Below are positions 43,975-53,713 of a stretch of DNA of 64,000 bases, in pieces. The notes under the pieces are model-generated. The model saw only the letters and a list, made by a program, of their open reading frames with translations, did no database searches and was not told where the DNA came from. Source of the DNA: UBA4582 sp965657335 (GTDB lineage Bacteria > Pseudomonadota > Gammaproteobacteria > Pseudomonadales > Azotimanducaceae); NCBI GenBank assembly GCA_965657335.1, contig CBFHOH010000002.1:124001-188000 (forward strand), read 5' to 3'. The translations under genes were made by a program, and so were the position numbers. Each line of letters begins with the position of its first letter. The stretch's first letter is position 1.

Positions 43975-44991
43975 ATGCAATACCGCCCACTCGGCCGAAC
44001 CGGCATACAGGTAAGTCAGCTTTGCCTTGGCACAATGATGTTCGGAGGCAAAAGTAACGAAACAGAATCCTTTCGGATAATCGATCACGCGGTTGATCGC
44101 GGGGTGAATTTTATTGACACAGCCGATGTCTACGCCGGTAACGAGAGCGAACGTATCGTCGGCAAGGCGCTGGCAAGTGAAAACAGGCGCGAGAACACTA
44201 TCCTTGCGACAAAGTTTAACTTCGCTAATCCAGCAGATAGAAATGCAAAAGGTTTGAGTCGTAGACACGTGATCAATGCATGTGATGCATCACTGAAACG
44301 GATGAAAACGGACTGGATCGATCTTTACCAAATGCACCGGTGCAGCTCAGAGATTCCCATTGATGAAACACTGCGTGCGCTTGACGATCTGGTAAAGGCA
44401 GGAAAAATAAGATACATCGGAGGCAGCATGTTTCCCGCTTGGAGAATCGTGGAGTCTCTCTGGGTAGCAAAAGAACTTGGACTCAATCGACTGATTTGCG
44501 AACAACCCGCCTATCACCTTTTGGACAGGACAGCGGAGCGGGAAGTCATCCCAGCAGCTCAGTCTTTTGGTCTCGCAGTCATCCCATGGGGACCGCTCTG
44601 CGGTGGTCTGCTATCAGGCAAATACACGAGAGATCAGCAAATAGAAGGCGCCCGCTGGCAAGACGGCAAAGACAACGCCAACCGACGTGCCACAGAGCAA
44701 ACTTGGCAAGTGCTCGATCTACTGCAGGAAATGGCAAACGACAAAAATTGCTCGATGTCACAACTCGCTTTGGCATGGAACATGGCTCAGCCCGGCGTGA
44801 CAGCGCCAATTATTGGACCAAGGACCTTCGAGCAAACAGAAGACAATCTGAGTGCGGTAGACGTCGAAATCACGAGCGAAGACTGCGCCCGGATTGATGA
44901 GTTAGTGCCGCCTAAAGGTTACATCGTTCGCTATTATGACGAAGCCAATGCTATTGATTTCAAACCCCACGCCAACCGAAGTCTAGTCTGA
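43975..44991 (+). CDS. Aldo/keto reductase
   Basis: A 338-residue aldo/keto reductase. The tetrad is Asp and Tyr in NFIDTADVYAGN, Lys in ILATKFNF and His in DLYQMHRC. The start at 43975 matches the family beginning (QYRPLGRTGIQVSQLCLGTMMFGG minus the initiator) and has AGGAG ten bases upstream. It is divergent from the PhyH-family gene across a 186-bp gap and related to the reductase on its other side, probably by an old duplication. Confidence 0.88.
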   Translation: MQYRPLGRTGIQVSQLCLGTMMFGGKSNETESFRIIDHAVDRGVNFIDTADVYAGNESERIVGKALASENRRENTILATKFNFANPADRNAKGLSRRHVINACDASLKRMKTDWIDLYQMHRCSSEIPIDETLRALDDLVKAGKIRYIGGSMFPAWRIVESLWVAKELGLNRLICEQPAYHLLDRTAEREVIPAAQSFGLAVIPWGPLCGGLLSGKYTRDQQIEGARWQDGKDNANRRATEQTWQVLDLLQEMANDKNCSMSQLALAWNMAQPGVTAPIIGPRTFEQTEDNLSAVDVEITSEDCARIDELVPPKGYIVRYYDEANAIDFKPHANRSLV

Positions 44992-45007
44992 ACGGCACTC
45001 CCGGTGC

Positions 45008-46204
45008 TTAATCCGGGAGACCCAATACACGTTTAGCAATAATATTTGCCTGCACTTCATTAGTTCCGCCATAGATTGTCACGGCCTTGCTTGCCAGCCA
45101 GGAACGCGTTGCACCAATTTCATCTTTACTGAATGCATCACCTTCCCAACCCGTGCCGCTGTTGCCCATAAGCTTAACTATCAGCTCTTGCCGATCCTGT
45201 GCCAGACTTGAACCAACAAGCTTGAATATAGATGTTGCCTCTCCCGGCGTCTTTGCATTTTGGGCTTCGGCTCCAGCGCGTCGCTGCGTTGCCTTAAACG
45301 CAGCATCCTGCATTTTCCATTTCACCACTTCATCCCGAAGTGTTGGGTCGCTTATTTTGCCATCAACAGCACCGACATAGGACAAACCAACTTTGTCTAC
45401 ACTTAGGTCAACAGACACACCGACCGGTCTTGATCTGGCTGCAGAGGGCCCGAGACCGCCCTGCCCTGACCTTTCATGCTGCAACAACCGCTTGCCAATG
45501 GACCAACCTTCATTCAGTTGACCAACGAGGTCACGTCGCTCAGCTACCGCATCGTCGAGGAATGTCTCGCAAAATGGTGAGCTTCCGGAGATCAGGGAAA
45601 TTGGGCGAACCGTTACCCCGGCTTGATCCATCGGCAGCAAGACAAAACTGATACCTTGATGTTTTGGCACATCCGGATCCGTTCTCACTAAACAAAACAT
45701 CCAGTCAGCGTTCTGTGCCCCAGAGGTCCAAATCTTTTGACCGTTGATAATAAATTCATCGCCGCTCGCGACGGCTCTCGTATTTAGCCCTGCCAGATCC
45801 GAGCCTGCACCGGGCTCACTGTATCCCTGACACCATGCCGCACCACCCCGAGCGATGAGATTGAGGTGTCGTATCTTCTGATCTTCTGTGCCAAATTCCA
45901 ACAAGGTAGGTCCGAGCATTCTAGTGCCCATATTCACCAATGGAGGCCTCGCATCTATCGCTGACATCTCATCATAGAGCACTCGCGTTTGTTCAATACT
46001 TAGACCACCGCCACCATATTCTTCTGGCCACATGGGCACGGTCCAGCCTTTTTCAGCCATTGCTTCCATCCAGGCTTGAGTATCTGCAGCGACTGACACT
46101 TTAGTGCTGCCGGTGTGAACCTCCCCGGGCCCACGAGCACCATCAGGGCAGTTTTCTGCTAACCAGCTTCTGGTTTCTTCTCTGAATGCCTGAAGATCTG
46201 ACAT
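45008..46204 (-). CDS. Acyl-CoA dehydrogenase
   Basis: A 398-residue dehydrogenase. It has MWPEEYGGGGLSIEQ, CQGYSEPGAGSDLAGL and NGQKIWTSGAQNADWMFCLVRTD in the FAD/substrate domain, and TIYGGTNEVQANIIAKRVLGLP at the end. FadE-type members like this act on long, branched or cyclic acyl-CoAs. The ATG at 46204 has AGGAG seven bases upstream. It is the last of three consecutive dehydrogenase genes after a thiolase. Confidence 0.9.
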   Translation of the reverse strand: MSDLQAFREETRSWLAENCPDGARGPGEVHTGSTKVSVAADTQAWMEAMAEKGWTVPMWPEEYGGGGLSIEQTRVLYDEMSAIDARPPLVNMGTRMLGPTLLEFGTEDQKIRHLNLIARGGAAWCQGYSEPGAGSDLAGLNTRAVASGDEFIINGQKIWTSGAQNADWMFCLVRTDPDVPKHQGISFVLLPMDQAGVTVRPISLISGSSPFCETFLDDAVAERRDLVGQLNEGWSIGKRLLQHERSGQGGLGPSAARSRPVGVSVDLSVDKVGLSYVGAVDGKISDPTLRDEVVKWKMQDAAFKATQRRAGAEAQNAKTPGEATSIFKLVGSSLAQDRQELIVKLMGNSGTGWEGDAFSKDEIGATRSWLASKAVTIYGGTNEVQANIIAKRVLGLPD

Positions 46205-46233
46205 CAATATTCTCCTAGATTGCTTAAGTACTG

Positions 46234-47505
46234 TTAGGTGTTGCGCTTTATATCTCTATACGGACCAGTATCCGATCGCTGTTCTTTCGGCATGCCGAGT
46301 ACTCGCTCCGAAATAATGTTTCTTTGAATTTCATCAGTTCCACCTGCGATAGAAATTGCGGGAACAGAAATCAATACTTCCGCAACCATACCTTCCTCAG
46401 CAGACGCCGAACCACTCAGCATCGCATCAGCACCCGATATCATCGTGTGAACATACGCTGACTGTCGGGCAATAACACTGGCCGCTAGTTTACCAATGGA
46501 CCCTGCCGGCACGATCTCATTAGACCCGGACTTACGTGTGGCTTCTGCAGCCTGAGATGCAAGTACAGCGCCCTTTGACATACAGAACAGTTTGGCCATT
46601 TCTTGCCGTATTGCAGGGTCAGATATCGCTCCCGTCTCCTTCGCCCGCGACATAATGAGGTCGACCCTGCCCTGACGCTGTGGATACCAGGTGTAAGGCT
46701 CGTTTGCGATTTTTAGTTCTTGCCGATACTCGTCGTAGACACGTCCTTGCATAGGGTTTTCCGGCGAAGAGGCGCCGGATAAAGTCGGCGCTGCACCTCG
46801 CCGCTCGTAAGATAAGGTCGTCGTAGCAACCGCCCAACCATTACCTTCGCCGCCAACGAGGTCTTCCGCCGGCACCACTGCGTCTGTCATAAACACCTCA
46901 TTAAACGAGGCGTGTCCATTCATCTGCTTTAAGGGTCTGACTTCAACACCCGGCTGATGCATATCAATCAGAAAATAACTGATACCCTGATGTTTCGGTA
47001 TATCCCAGTTGGTGCGGGCAACCAGTATCCCGAAATCTGCATGGTGCGCGCTGGTGTTCCAAACCTTTTGGCCATTGATAATCCACTTACCATCAACCAA
47101 CTCGGCTTTCGTTGACAGTCCAGCCAAATCCGAACCACTCCCCGGTTCACTGAACAACTGACACCATGCATGTTCTCCAGTGAGGATGGGGCGAAGGTAT
47201 CTGCGTTTCTGGTCATCGTTCCCCATCGCCAGAATGGTTTCAGATGCTAGCCTTCGCGGTCCAACGGATGCCGCACCCACTGCGCCTTTATCTCGAAAAA
47301 TCTCATGGACTAGCGCCACCTGATCACGATTGAAGTCTCGGCCAAAATACTCTGAAGGCCAACCCGTCGCCGCCCAACCACCGTCGACAAGCAGGTTACG
47401 CCACTCCAGGAGAGAACGATCAACAGACCAGTTCTCGTCGAGCCATGCCTCCAACTCAGCACGAATGCCTTTATCGCTAATCAATGATGCTGTGTCTGTA
47501 CTCAT
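46234..47505 (-). CDS. Acyl-CoA dehydrogenase
   Basis: A 423-residue dehydrogenase. It has WPSEYFGRDFNRDQ, CQLFSEPGSGSDLAGL, INGQKVWNTSAHHADFGILVART and the C-terminal ISIAGGTDEIQRNIISERVLGMP. It lies 26 bp after the next gene's upstream boundary and its ATG overlaps the stop of the preceding dehydrogenase by four bases. It probably forms a functional set, perhaps heteromeric, with its neighbours; substrate unknown. Confidence 0.9.
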   Translation of the reverse strand: MSTDTASLISDKGIRAELEAWLDENWSVDRSLLEWRNLLVDGGWAATGWPSEYFGRDFNRDQVALVHEIFRDKGAVGAASVGPRRLASETILAMGNDDQKRRYLRPILTGEHAWCQLFSEPGSGSDLAGLSTKAELVDGKWIINGQKVWNTSAHHADFGILVARTNWDIPKHQGISYFLIDMHQPGVEVRPLKQMNGHASFNEVFMTDAVVPAEDLVGGEGNGWAVATTTLSYERRGAAPTLSGASSPENPMQGRVYDEYRQELKIANEPYTWYPQRQGRVDLIMSRAKETGAISDPAIRQEMAKLFCMSKGAVLASQAAEATRKSGSNEIVPAGSIGKLAASVIARQSAYVHTMISGADAMLSGSASAEEGMVAEVLISVPAISIAGGTDEIQRNIISERVLGMPKEQRSDTGPYRDIKRNT

Positions 47506-48656
47506 GTTGTTTTCTCCGCATCCGCTGAGGGCTGTCTTTCCGCTGAGGGCTCTTTATTAGCTGAGGGCTCCTCCATTAAAGATATCATTCGTTCCCGATG
47601 AATATTGGGCGTCCCCATCAGGACTTCCGAGCTTTTTGCACGCTTAAACCAGAGCTGGGTATCTTCTTCCCAAGTGAATCCAATGCCTCCCCGTAACTGA
47701 ATCGCTTCTTTTGCAGCATTCATATAGGTATCGGCAGCAAGCGCTTTAGCCATGCTAGCAGCATAGGGTTCGCCGTCACCGGTAGCTAGACAACGGGCAG
47801 CATGATGAGTCGCGGCCTTGGCTATCTCAACCTCCATCAACAAATCTGCGCAACGATGTTTTAACCCCTGAAAAGACCCAATAGGTCGACCAAATTGATA
47901 TCGAAGCTTTGTGTAGTCGATTGTTGTTTCCAATAGATGTTGTGCACCGCCGATCATCTCATGTGCCAAGGCAACACAGATATGATCCCAAATTAGATTC
48001 AGTGATTGGCGATCCACCTCGCCAATACATTCAGCCTTGGCGTTATCAAACCTGACTCTAGACACTTTCCGTGTCTGATCGATGGTTTCAAGTAACTCAA
48101 TCGTCACACCCTCGGATTCGGCCGGAATTGAAAACAACCCTAACCCCGTTTCAGTGCGCGCTATGACTATCAACAAATCGGCAATGTGCGCATCAAGCAC
48201 AAGTCCAGCAGTACCATTAACGACGTTACTCTCAGCTAGCAGATCTCTGCCCACAGATTCCGGCGTGTTTAAACTATCGAGCACCAGCGCCGCGAGCGTA
48301 GTACCGATCGCAATACCTGGCAGCAGTTTCTCCTTGCTAGCATTGTCTGCGGCGTTAATTAATGCATAACCAGCCATGACAGACGAAGAAAAGAAGGGGC
48401 CACAGTAAAGATGTTTGCCCATTTCTTCTGCCGCGATGCCGAGTTCAACGGGGCCAAAACCAAACCCGCCAAAAACTTCAGGGATATGTGTACCCGCTAG
48501 ACCAACTTCCTCACAAAGCTGACGCCAAACCTCTTTGTCGTATCCCGATTCTGACGCCATCAAACTCCGAACATCAAGCGGCGTGGATTTATCTTGCAGA
48601 AAGCGAGAAACAACCTCACGAAACTGCGCCTGATCTTCTGTAAATTCCATCTGCAT
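47502..48656 (-). CDS. Acyl-CoA dehydrogenase, short middle domain
   Basis: A 384-residue dehydrogenase-fold protein. It has FTEDQAQFREVVSRFLQD, PEVFGGFGFGPVEL, RYQFGRPIGSFQGLKHRCADL and QLRGGIGFTWEEDTQLWFKRAK. It lacks a clear SEPGAGSD stretch, like the beta-type subunits of alpha2-beta2 dehydrogenases, so the 423- or 398-residue protein may be its partner. The ATG at 48656 with AGGA eight bases upstream is preferred; the frame extends 37 codons further into the thiolase gene. The C-terminal tail has the repeated motif EPSANKEPSAERQPSADAEK. Confidence 0.85.
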   Translation of the reverse strand: MQMEFTEDQAQFREVVSRFLQDKSTPLDVRSLMASESGYDKEVWRQLCEEVGLAGTHIPEVFGGFGFGPVELGIAAEEMGKHLYCGPFFSSSVMAGYALINAADNASKEKLLPGIAIGTTLAALVLDSLNTPESVGRDLLAESNVVNGTAGLVLDAHIADLLIVIARTETGLGLFSIPAESEGVTIELLETIDQTRKVSRVRFDNAKAECIGEVDRQSLNLIWDHICVALAHEMIGGAQHLLETTIDYTKLRYQFGRPIGSFQGLKHRCADLLMEVEIAKAATHHAARCLATGDGEPYAASMAKALAADTYMNAAKEAIQLRGGIGFTWEEDTQLWFKRAKSSEVLMGTPNIHRERMISLMEEPSANKEPSAERQPSADAEKTT

Positions 48657-48672
48657 TAATGCATTCCTATCG

Positions 48673-49902
48673 CTAGATTCGTTCAATAATAATCGCAGGC
48701 GCCATACCACCCGCCGCACACATAGTGACAAGCCCAGTAGTCTTATCCTGTCGTTCGAGCTCGTCAAGCACCGTGCCGATTAACATCGACCCCGTCGCGC
48801 CAATCGGGTGGCCCAGCGCGATAGCGCCACCATTGACGTTAAGTTTGTCATGATCGACATTCAGATCGCGCATGAACTTCATCGGCACGACAGCAAAAGC
48901 CTCATTCACCTCAAAAAGATCAATATCATCGAGTGTCATTCCAGCTTTCTTGAGCACCTTTTTTGCGGCATCAACGGGACCATTAAGGATATATTCCGGT
49001 GAGTGACCCATATTCGCCATGGCACGAACCCGCGCTCTAGGCTTCAACTCGCGGTGCTGAGCGTACTCAGATGATGCGAGAACAAGTGCCGCCGCCCCAT
49101 CGACAATACCCGACGAACTACCGGCGTGATGTCGATGGTCAACAGTCAGGCCCGGCCAGGTCTTTGAAACCCACTCCCTGTAAGTCATTCCGCTATCCGC
49201 GAACTCCATCTCCATTTGGGCTTCAAATGCCGGTTTGAGTTGTCCTAGCTGTGCTGCATTTGTGCTCGGTCTAGGATATTGCTCGGTATCTAGCGCAAGC
49301 GCACCGTCTGAATTGTGAACAGGGATCAGGCTCCGTGCGAACGCACCGCTTTCCAGCGCAGCACCGGCACGTCGCTGGCTCTCAGCAGAGAATGCGTCCA
49401 ATGACGCCCGGCTGAAACCTTCTTCACTGGCAATGACATCAGCCGCAATGCCTACCGACAACTGCGGATGTGCCACGCGTAGATCAATGTTCCCGGCATC
49501 CAGGGTGTTTGGCGGCTCTACTTCGCGATAGTAAGACATGACTTCAACACCACCAGCGACGATCAAGTCCTCCATCCCACTCATGATTGTCGCCGCACCC
49601 AAATTTACCGAGGTAATTCCTCCTCCGCAAAACCGATCCAACGTGACACCTGAGGCGTTAATTGAAAACCCGGCATCCAATGCCGCCATTCGGCCAATGC
49701 AATTACCTTGTTTCATAAACTGATGACTACAACTAATAATGACATCATCGATTTCTTTAGTGTCTAGATCTGTCCTTTCCACTAGCGCTCGGAAAACGGT
49801 GGATAGTATTTTTTGCGGATGAATTTCCGCGAGCGCTCCCCGACCCTTTTTGCCTATACCTCGCGGCGTTCTGGCGGCATCAATAATCCATGCTTCGTTC
49901 AT
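48673..49902 (-). CDS. Acetyl-CoA C-acetyltransferase (thiolase)
   Basis: A 409-residue thiolase. The nucleophilic cysteine is in VTLDRFCGGGITSVNLGA (about residue 91). The catalytic histidine is in NVNGGAIALGHPIGATGS, and the second cysteine in GLVTMCAAGGMAPAIIIE. It cleaves a 3-oxoacyl-CoA at the end of a beta-oxidation round. The ATG at 49902 has AGGAAAC upstream; the frame opens eight codons earlier. First gene of the minus-strand thiolase-dehydrogenase operon. Confidence 0.92.
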   Translation of the reverse strand: MNEAWIIDAARTPRGIGKKGRGALAEIHPQKILSTVFRALVERTDLDTKEIDDVIISCSHQFMKQGNCIGRMAALDAGFSINASGVTLDRFCGGGITSVNLGAATIMSGMEDLIVAGGVEVMSYYREVEPPNTLDAGNIDLRVAHPQLSVGIAADVIASEEGFSRASLDAFSAESQRRAGAALESGAFARSLIPVHNSDGALALDTEQYPRPSTNAAQLGQLKPAFEAQMEMEFADSGMTYREWVSKTWPGLTVDHRHHAGSSSGIVDGAAALVLASSEYAQHRELKPRARVRAMANMGHSPEYILNGPVDAAKKVLKKAGMTLDDIDLFEVNEAFAVVPMKFMRDLNVDHDKLNVNGGAIALGHPIGATGSMLIGTVLDELERQDKTTGLVTMCAAGGMAPAIIIERI

Positions 49903-50041
49903 ATACTGGTTTCCTGTTGGCACCACTCGTGGATAGACTGGTTTTTTAATTGGTCATCTGTTTCCCAGAACTATAACCCATTGCGCAACAGGCATGTTAT
50001 GACATACTCGCAATTTCCAATTGCAAAGCTGCGACAACCTT

Positions 50042-52432
50042 ATGACCACGCCATTAACCGGACTTCGAATACTCGACCTCAGCCGCGGACCTGCCGCAGG
50101 CCTCGCAACAATGATTCTTGCGGATTTTGGCGCCGAAGTACTAACAGTGTCACGACCCGGCGCAGCGGATCCACTATCAGAGTCTCCTTCATATCCGATG
50201 TGGAACCGGGGCAAAAACACGATTGATCTCGATTTTGACAAGCTTACAGACATGGAAGACTTCGAGTCTCTGTGCGCAGGCGCGGACGTGTTGGTTTGCA
50301 ACTGGCGCCCCGCAGCCCTGCTGAAAAGGGGGCTCGATTACGATTCAATTTCAGCACGCCATCCCCACCTGATTTTCTGTCATATCACTGGTTATGGCAG
50401 TAGTGGCCCCCTTGCTAATCTACCCGGCTATGAGCATGTCGCTGCAGCACTTGCGGGTCGAATGAGTACCTTCGCAGGGATCGTAGATCGTGATGGACCC
50501 GTATTTTCGGCCCTTCAGGTTGCAACCTACGCCTGCTCACAGTTTGCGACTTCAGGTATTCTCGCCGCGCTGCTTAGACGCGGTCAAACGGGATATGGCA
50601 CGCTGGTCGAGACAAGCCTGCTACAGGGGTTGCTCCCTTATGAACAGGGCCCAATGATCGGTCGTCAGTTCGAGTCACTGCTAGGCAGTGTCTATGGCCC
50701 GGGACCCGGTAACGAACCACCCATGCCGAGTCTCTATTATCATCCAGCACAGGCAGGCGATGGAAAGTGGGTACAGTTCGGCAATTTGCTTCCCCATCTG
50801 TTTGACAATTTTCTCATGGTGACCGACCTAATTGATGTCATTGCAGACCCGGACTGGAATCCTGCGCAAATGACGCTGCCTAAGGACAAACACGAAGCGT
50901 TTCGTGAGCGTATGTTGCTACGAATTCAGGATAAACCCGCGGCGGAATGGATCAACGATTGTATTGAAAATGGAGGGGTCGTCGCGACAGCGTATCAGAC
51001 GACACAAGAAGCACTGAAAGATCCGGATATCATCGCCAACGGTCATGCGATCAGCGGACCTAACAAAAGTACACAATTGGGTCCTATCGCGAGACTCACA
51101 AAAACCCCCGCATTAATTCACCGACAAACTCCGGATAATGAAAACCTCGCTGCAAGCTGGCGGGATGACCCACGGCTAGCCCCAACTACATCCAGCGACA
51201 GGCGCCCCCTTGCGGGCATCAAAATCATCGAAATCGCCACAATTATTGCTGCGCCTCTGGGTGCCTGTTTTCTGAGTGACATGGGTGCAGAGGTAATAAA
51301 AGTTGAGCAAATCGGCGGCGACCCCTACCGTGGCCTGGCAAAAGGTATCGGTTCTGCTCGCGTGAATGCAGGGAAGCAAAGCATCAGTCTTGATCTGAAG
51401 TCTGAAGCTGGACGCGAAATTGTACTGCGACTCATCAAAGACGCAGATGTGCTCATCCACAACTACAGACCCGGTGTTCCGGAAAGGCTTGGGTTTGGCT
51501 ATGAACAAATAGCAGCCCTCAACCCGCAAATCATCTATCTGCAAAGCAATGGCTATGGTCCCGATGGGCCCGGTTCGCAGCGACCCAGCACCCACCCGAT
51601 TCCCGGTGCCGCGATGGGCGGCGTCATGTATCAAATGGGCGGCCGTGTGCCAGAGACACGCCAAGACGCGGAAAGTTTGAAACGCTGGACCCGACGTATG
51701 ATGCGTGCAAATGAAGTAAATCCAGACCCTAATACCGCAATGGCCGTTCAGACTTCAGTCATGCTGGGACTGGTTGCACGCCAACGCAACGGCATAGGGC
51801 AACAGATTCTGATGGATATGTTTGGCGCTAATGCCTGGGCCAATTTTGACGATTTTGTTGACTACCCCGACAAACCATCAAGGCCAATGCTAGATGAACT
51901 AGGTCACGGATTGTCTCCAACCTATAGACTATACCCCTGCTCAGAAAACCAATGGGTGTTTCTCGCGCTTGTCCATACTCAAGAGAAAATGCAATTTAAC
52001 GCGCTACTGGCGCAGAGCGGCATCACTTCACCTGTGCTCAGAGAAATCACAGCACAAACTAATAATGATGAGGTCACAGCGTTTCTTGAGGAGCTATTTC
52101 TTACGGAGACCGCCGATCACTGGCAACAAAAATTTATCGATCAAGGCATCGCTTGTGTCAGGGTTGACGACGCATCACCCGCCGATTTCTGGCTGAGCAG
52201 CAAGCAAGTCAAAGAAACCAAAATTACACAGCAAGTCACCCACCCGCAATGGGGAAAATACCAACGACATGGCGCTGGTGTCGTATTTGGTGGCGCTCAG
52301 CCAGCGTTAACCCCACCCCCATATGCCGGGCAGCACAATAGAGACATACTGCGATCCATTGGCTATTCAGAGGAAGAGATTCATCAGCATGAGGAGAACA
52401 GGGTTGTCTGGAGCGAGGTTAAATCGCAGTAA
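50042..52432 (+). CDS. Two-domain class III CoA-transferase
   Basis: A 796-residue protein with two CaiB/BaiF domains. The N-terminal domain (about 1-375) starts LTGLRILDLSRGPAAGLATM and has the ADFGAEVLTVSRPG strand. The second (about 385-790) starts LAGIKIIEIATIIAAPLGACF with DMGAEVIKVEQIGGDPYRG. Standard enzymes are dimers of one such domain, so this may be a built-in heterodimer. The first domain has few catalytic-aspartate cues (VETSLLQGL where an Asp precedes in active forms), so the active site may lie in one half only. Divergent from the thiolase operon. Confidence 0.85.
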   Translation: MTTPLTGLRILDLSRGPAAGLATMILADFGAEVLTVSRPGAADPLSESPSYPMWNRGKNTIDLDFDKLTDMEDFESLCAGADVLVCNWRPAALLKRGLDYDSISARHPHLIFCHITGYGSSGPLANLPGYEHVAAALAGRMSTFAGIVDRDGPVFSALQVATYACSQFATSGILAALLRRGQTGYGTLVETSLLQGLLPYEQGPMIGRQFESLLGSVYGPGPGNEPPMPSLYYHPAQAGDGKWVQFGNLLPHLFDNFLMVTDLIDVIADPDWNPAQMTLPKDKHEAFRERMLLRIQDKPAAEWINDCIENGGVVATAYQTTQEALKDPDIIANGHAISGPNKSTQLGPIARLTKTPALIHRQTPDNENLAASWRDDPRLAPTTSSDRRPLAGIKIIEIATIIAAPLGACFLSDMGAEVIKVEQIGGDPYRGLAKGIGSARVNAGKQSISLDLKSEAGREIVLRLIKDADVLIHNYRPGVPERLGFGYEQIAALNPQIIYLQSNGYGPDGPGSQRPSTHPIPGAAMGGVMYQMGGRVPETRQDAESLKRWTRRMMRANEVNPDPNTAMAVQTSVMLGLVARQRNGIGQQILMDMFGANAWANFDDFVDYPDKPSRPMLDELGHGLSPTYRLYPCSENQWVFLALVHTQEKMQFNALLAQSGITSPVLREITAQTNNDEVTAFLEELFLTETADHWQQKFIDQGIACVRVDDASPADFWLSSKQVKETKITQQVTHPQWGKYQRHGAGVVFGGAQPALTPPPYAGQHNRDILRSIGYSEEEIHQHEENRVVWSEVKSQ

Positions 52433-52702
52433 GCCATTCAACGGAGCCATTGTTTTATGCCCGAAATCAAAAGACCGAAAGCTAGGGTGAATCGCGGCCG
52501 ATCGGTTGTAGACCACCTAGGCAAAGCATCGATAATGCCTGCCCGGAGGTAAGGCCGTTCATCGAGTTTCTTGCTATTATTTTTATGTTGGTTTTTGATC
52601 TGGCAACAGTCACACCAACTGTTTTACCCGTTTTTCATGAATGATGATAGAAATGTATCTCGAATGCGATGTAAAATTTTGGCGAGGAAAATAAGGGGCC
52701 AT

Positions 52703-53713
52703 ATGCCAAATCTTCGAATCGGCGTGAGTTACGACTTTCGCAATCCGCCGGACTCAGGCGTCAGCGACGCATCACTCTACGCTGAGATCCTTGAACAGGT
52801 GCAGTGGCTGGATCAAATCGGCGCTGATCTCGTGTGGTTTACTGAGCACCATTTTGTTGAAGACGGATATCTCCCGAGCTGGGTTCCGGTTGCCGGTGCC
52901 ATGGCCTCGGTAACAAACAATGTGTGCTTTGGCACCGACATTTGCCTGATGCCATTTAATCATCCCGTGCGGCTGGCGGAGGATCTCGCGGTACTCGACA
53001 ACATCAGCAATGGCCGGGTCGAGCTTGGGTTAGGTATGGGATACGCGCCCCACGAATTTCGCGGCTTTGGATTTCCGGCTTCCCGACGCTTTTCATTAAT
53101 GAATGAGGGAATCGAAGTGCTTCAGCATTGTTTTACCGGCGAGCGTTTCAGCTACAAAGGTAAGAGATATCAGTTTGAAGATGTCAAGATCACCCCGGGA
53201 TACGTCCAGCAAGGAGGCCCACCACTTTGGATCGCCGCCATGTCGGAAGCAGGTGCAAAGCGCGCGGCCCACTACGATACTAACTTCTTGCCTCAGGGGT
53301 TACGTAAAAGATCTTTCGACCCGTGGGTTGAAGCGCTTAATAATAGCGGGCGCAAAACAACGGATAAACGTATCGGCATCATTCGTAGCATCCTCGTTAC
53401 TGACGATAAATCTGCGGATTGGCCCGTTGTTCGGGCAGCAGAAAAATATCGAATGGAACTATATAATCGCTTCTTTGAAGAAAGTGGCGAAGGCTTTGGC
53501 GAACAAGGAGAACCAGTGCCCCAGAGTTGGATTGTCGGTGATGTGGATCATTGTGTAGAGGAACTCAAAACGTTTATTCTAAAATTTGGCATTACAGATA
53601 TTGTCACCATGGCCGTCCCCCCGGGCCTGAGAGCAGATCAGATGGGCGACAGTCTAGAGCGGCTTTTCACTCAGGTGGTACCGAGACTAAAAGCTGAGCT
53701 GTTTCAACGATGA
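52703..53713 (+). CDS. Luciferase-like (LLM) flavin-dependent oxidoreductase
   Basis: A 336-residue TIM-barrel monooxygenase of the bacterial luciferase superfamily. It has the N-terminal WLDQIGADLVWFTEHHFVEDGY, FGTDICLMPFNHPVRLAEDLAVLDNIS and RVELGLGMGYAPHEFRGFG. FMN- or F420-using members oxidise small organics. The ATG at 52703 is chosen because the family begins here and a purine-rich site precedes; the frame extends 44 codons upstream without resemblance. It overlaps the next gene by four bases. Confidence 0.88.
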   Translation: MPNLRIGVSYDFRNPPDSGVSDASLYAEILEQVQWLDQIGADLVWFTEHHFVEDGYLPSWVPVAGAMASVTNNVCFGTDICLMPFNHPVRLAEDLAVLDNISNGRVELGLGMGYAPHEFRGFGFPASRRFSLMNEGIEVLQHCFTGERFSYKGKRYQFEDVKITPGYVQQGGPPLWIAAMSEAGAKRAAHYDTNFLPQGLRKRSFDPWVEALNNSGRKTTDKRIGIIRSILVTDDKSADWPVVRAAEKYRMELYNRFFEESGEGFGEQGEPVPQSWIVGDVDHCVEELKTFILKFGITDIVTMAVPPGLRADQMGDSLERLFTQVVPRLKAELFQR

